This document shows positions 5,646 to 7,471 of a stretch of DNA of 7,471 nt, in pieces; the first letter of the stretch is position 1; every line of letters starts with the position of its first letter. Source of the DNA: an uncultured Flavobacteriaceae bacterium (GTDB lineage Bacteria; Bacteroidota; Bacteroidia; Flavobacteriales; Flavobacteriaceae); the NCBI GenBank assembly GCA_947311815.1, contig CAMZMA010000046.1, forward strand, positions 1 through 7,471, read 5' to 3'. The notes below the pieces were generated by a model. It made no database searches. It saw only the letters and a list, made by a program, of their open reading frames with translations, and was not told the DNA's origin. The position numbers were made by a program, and so were the translations under genes.

Positions 5646-7403
5646 ATGAGTAAAAATCTCTTAGATACTATTTCTTTTCCTTCGGATGTACGCAAATTAC
5701 ACCCCAAAGAATTGCCTCAACTTGCCAAAGAATTACGTGCCTTTATCATCGATATTGTAGCAACCAAAGAAGGGCATTTAGGCGCTAGTTTAGGCGTTAT
5801 AGAACTCACCATTGCATTACATTATTTATTTGACACACCCAAAGATGTATTAATTTGGGATGTTGGACATCAAGCTTATGGACACAAAATTTTAACAGGC
5901 AGAAAAGATATTTTTCATACCAACAGACAACTTAACGGAATAGCAGGTTTTCCTAATCGAAAAGAAAGCGAATATGACGCTTTTGGTGTTGGGCATTCAT
6001 CAACCTCTATCTCTGCATCCTTAGGAATGGCAATTGCATCTCAATTAAAAGGAGCAACAGAAAAACAACATATTGCCGTTATTGGAGACGCTTCTATTGC
6101 AAGCGGAATGGCATTTGAAGCATTAAATCATGCAGGAGTTACCGATGCTAATTTGTTGGTGATTTTAAATGATAATGCTATCGGTATCGACCCATCAGTT
6201 GGGGCATTTAAAGAATATTTAACCAAAGTAAAAATCGATAGAAAATTAGCAGTTCAAAACAACATTATAAAAGCCTTAAACTTTAATTATTCGGGGCCTA
6301 TTGACGGTCATAATTTTGAAGAATTACTTACCGAATTAACGCGATTAAAATCGATAAAAGGCCCTAAATTTTTACACATCATTACCACAAAAGGAAAAGG
6401 ATTAAAACAAGCAGAAGAAGATCAAGTAACCTATCATGCTCCAGGAAAATTTGATAAAATTTCTGGTGATGTTTTGCCGAAATCAAAAGAAAATACACCG
6501 CCTAAATACCAAGAAGTTTTTGGGAAAACCATGGTAGAACTGGCTCAAAAAAACGATAAAATTGTAGGGATAACTCCTGCCATGTTAACAGGAAGTTCTT
6601 TAAAATTAATGCTAGAAAAATTCCCGAAAAGAACCTTTGATGTGGGTATTGCAGAACAACATGCTGTAACTTTAGCTGCAGGAATGGCTACTCAAGAAAT
6701 CATTCCTTTTTGTAATATTTATTCTACCTTTTTACAACGTGCATACGACCAAATAATACATGATGTTGCTTTACAAAACCTTCCTGTAATTTTTTGTTTA
6801 GACAGAGCAGGAATTGTAGGCGAAGACGGAGCAACACATCACGGAGTTTTTGACTTAGCCTATTTACGATGCATCCCGAATTTAATCATTTTTGCGCCTA
6901 GAAACGAAATTGAATTGCGCAACATTATGTTTACGGCTCAATTGGGTTTAAACAACCCCATTGCTATTAGATACCCTCGTGGAAGAGGAGAAATTATTGA
7001 TTGGCAACAACCTTTTTCTACCATAGAAATTGGTAAAGGTATTTGTTTGCAAAAAGGCACTAAAAAAGCGGTTTTATCTATCGGAACAATTGCTAAAAAT
7101 GTAACCAAAGCACTCAAAAAAAACCTAGAAATTGCACATTATGACATGCGTTTTGTAAAACCTTTAGATGTACAATTATTACACCACATTTTTAAAAATC
7201 ACACCACTATTTATACGGTAGAAGACGGTACAATTTCTGGCGGATTTGGAAGTGCAATTTTAGAATTTGCTGCTAAAAACAAGTATAAGAACACCATAGA
7301 ACTTATTGGAATTTCGGATACTTTTATTCATCACGGAAGTATTGATGAATTACAAAAACAAATAGGTTTAGATGTCGTTTCTTTACGTAATAAATTTAGT
7401 TAA
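5646..7403 (+). CDS. dxs: 1-deoxy-D-xylulose-5-phosphate synthase
   Basis: This thiamine-diphosphate enzyme condenses pyruvate with glyceraldehyde 3-phosphate to give DXP and CO2, the entry step of the MEP isoprenoid pathway (quinones, undecaprenyl carriers, carotenoids). At 585 residues it is complete, somewhat shorter than the roughly 620-residue enterobacterial form. The first domain has HLGASLGVIELTIALH at 44-59, WDVGHQAYGHKILTGR at 71-86 and GHSSTSIS at 116-123. The thiamine-binding block starts at Gly147-Asp148 (GDASIASGMAFEALNHAG) and reaches Asn175. The middle domain carries catalytic Glu337 in GIAEQHAV and then DRAGIVGEDGATHHG at 386-400. The C-terminal transketolase-like domain includes TVEDGTISGGFGSA at 524-537. 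The ATG at 5646 is preferred over an in-frame TTG at 5631, which lies at the promoter box. It is divergent from tadA with 64 bases between starts. DXP is also a precursor for thiamine and pyridoxal phosphate in some bacteria. Confidence 0.98.
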   Translation: MSKNLLDTISFPSDVRKLHPKELPQLAKELRAFIIDIVATKEGHLGASLGVIELTIALHYLFDTPKDVLIWDVGHQAYGHKILTGRKDIFHTNRQLNGIAGFPNRKESEYDAFGVGHSSTSISASLGMAIASQLKGATEKQHIAVIGDASIASGMAFEALNHAGVTDANLLVILNDNAIGIDPSVGAFKEYLTKVKIDRKLAVQNNIIKALNFNYSGPIDGHNFEELLTELTRLKSIKGPKFLHIITTKGKGLKQAEEDQVTYHAPGKFDKISGDVLPKSKENTPPKYQEVFGKTMVELAQKNDKIVGITPAMLTGSSLKLMLEKFPKRTFDVGIAEQHAVTLAAGMATQEIIPFCNIYSTFLQRAYDQIIHDVALQNLPVIFCLDRAGIVGEDGATHHGVFDLAYLRCIPNLIIFAPRNEIELRNIMFTAQLGLNNPIAIRYPRGRGEIIDWQQPFSTIEIGKGICLQKGTKKAVLSIGTIAKNVTKALKKNLEIAHYDMRFVKPLDVQLLHHIFKNHTTIYTVEDGTISGGFGSAILEFAAKNKYKNTIELIGISDTFIHHGSIDELQKQIGLDVVSLRNKFS

Positions 7404-7449
7404 AACCTGAGTATTCTATAATTAAACAAAGTTAGCTACAACCAAAAAA

Positions 7450-7464
7450 CAAATCAAAAATTTG
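7450..7464. terminator. weak hairpin downstream of dxs
   Basis: CAAAT and ATTTG are complementary around a five-base loop, with an outer A-run before and GGTTTT after that could extend pairing with a two-base bulge. It lies 46 bases after the dxs stop and is followed by T's, but the stem is short and AT-rich and the window ends at 7471, so this is a weak terminator candidate. Confidence 0.2.
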
Positions 7465-7471
7465 GGTTTTA

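Noticed and set aside
5582..5707. A 42-codon N-terminal extension of tadA
   Set aside because: It is antisense to the dxs start and its promoter, has no deaminase similarity, and the 149-residue form already has the complete fold.
6084..6095. GDAS instead of GDGA in the Dxs thiamine-binding motif
   Set aside because: The rest of the motif, including the downstream Asn, is intact, and I recall the GDAS form as usual for Dxs in this group, so it is not a missing catalytic residue.

Overview
The window is AT-rich (about one third G+C by eye) and looks like chromosomal DNA of a member of the Flavobacteriaceae (Bacteroidota). The evidence is the protein style of TyrS, TadA and Dxs, an M61 family lipoprotein, weak or absent Shine-Dalgarno sequences, and Bacteroidota-type -7 promoter boxes (TAnnTTTG) just upstream of tyrS and dxs. 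The genus cannot be fixed from the sequence alone.

Layout. Positions 1-139 are AT-rich and hold no gene I can support. Positions 140-659 hold a short IS200/IS605-type element on the minus strand: a single tnpA whose reading frame is interrupted by one in-frame TGA, flanked by a GC-rich perfect hairpin on its 5' side and a bulged hairpin on its 3' side. Ten bases beyond the element is the 3' end of an extended short-chain dehydrogenase/epimerase gene (670-1671, minus). It is divergent from tyrS (1740-3032, plus), with a 67-base shared upstream region containing a good -7 box for tyrS. A 266-base non-coding gap (3033-3298) holds a possible terminator hairpin and a perfect 6+6 inverted repeat next to a weak promoter-like box. 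It leads to a 601-residue M61 metallopeptidase lipoprotein with a PDZ domain (3299-5104, plus). This gene converges on tadA (5132-5581, minus) with only 27 bases between stop codons and a shared hairpin that probably terminates both. tadA is divergent from dxs (5646-7403, plus); the dxs promoter box ends four bases before the start codon. The last 68 bases are AT-rich with only a weak hairpin.

How the genes relate. These are mostly independent housekeeping units rather than one pathway. TyrS charges tRNA-Tyr and TadA makes inosine-34 in tRNA, so both serve translation. Dxs feeds isoprenoid synthesis. The M61 protein is probably an envelope peptidase, and the epimerase-like protein has no assignable substrate. 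Genes alternate in direction, so most are probably transcribed as single genes from short divergent promoter regions.

I did not find a new multi-gene system, CRISPR array, RNA gene or defence island. The most informative points are the nonsense-inactivated transposase with an otherwise intact frame, the hairpins that seem to mark its ends, the nearly leaderless architecture of dxs, and the palindrome upstream of the M61 gene.
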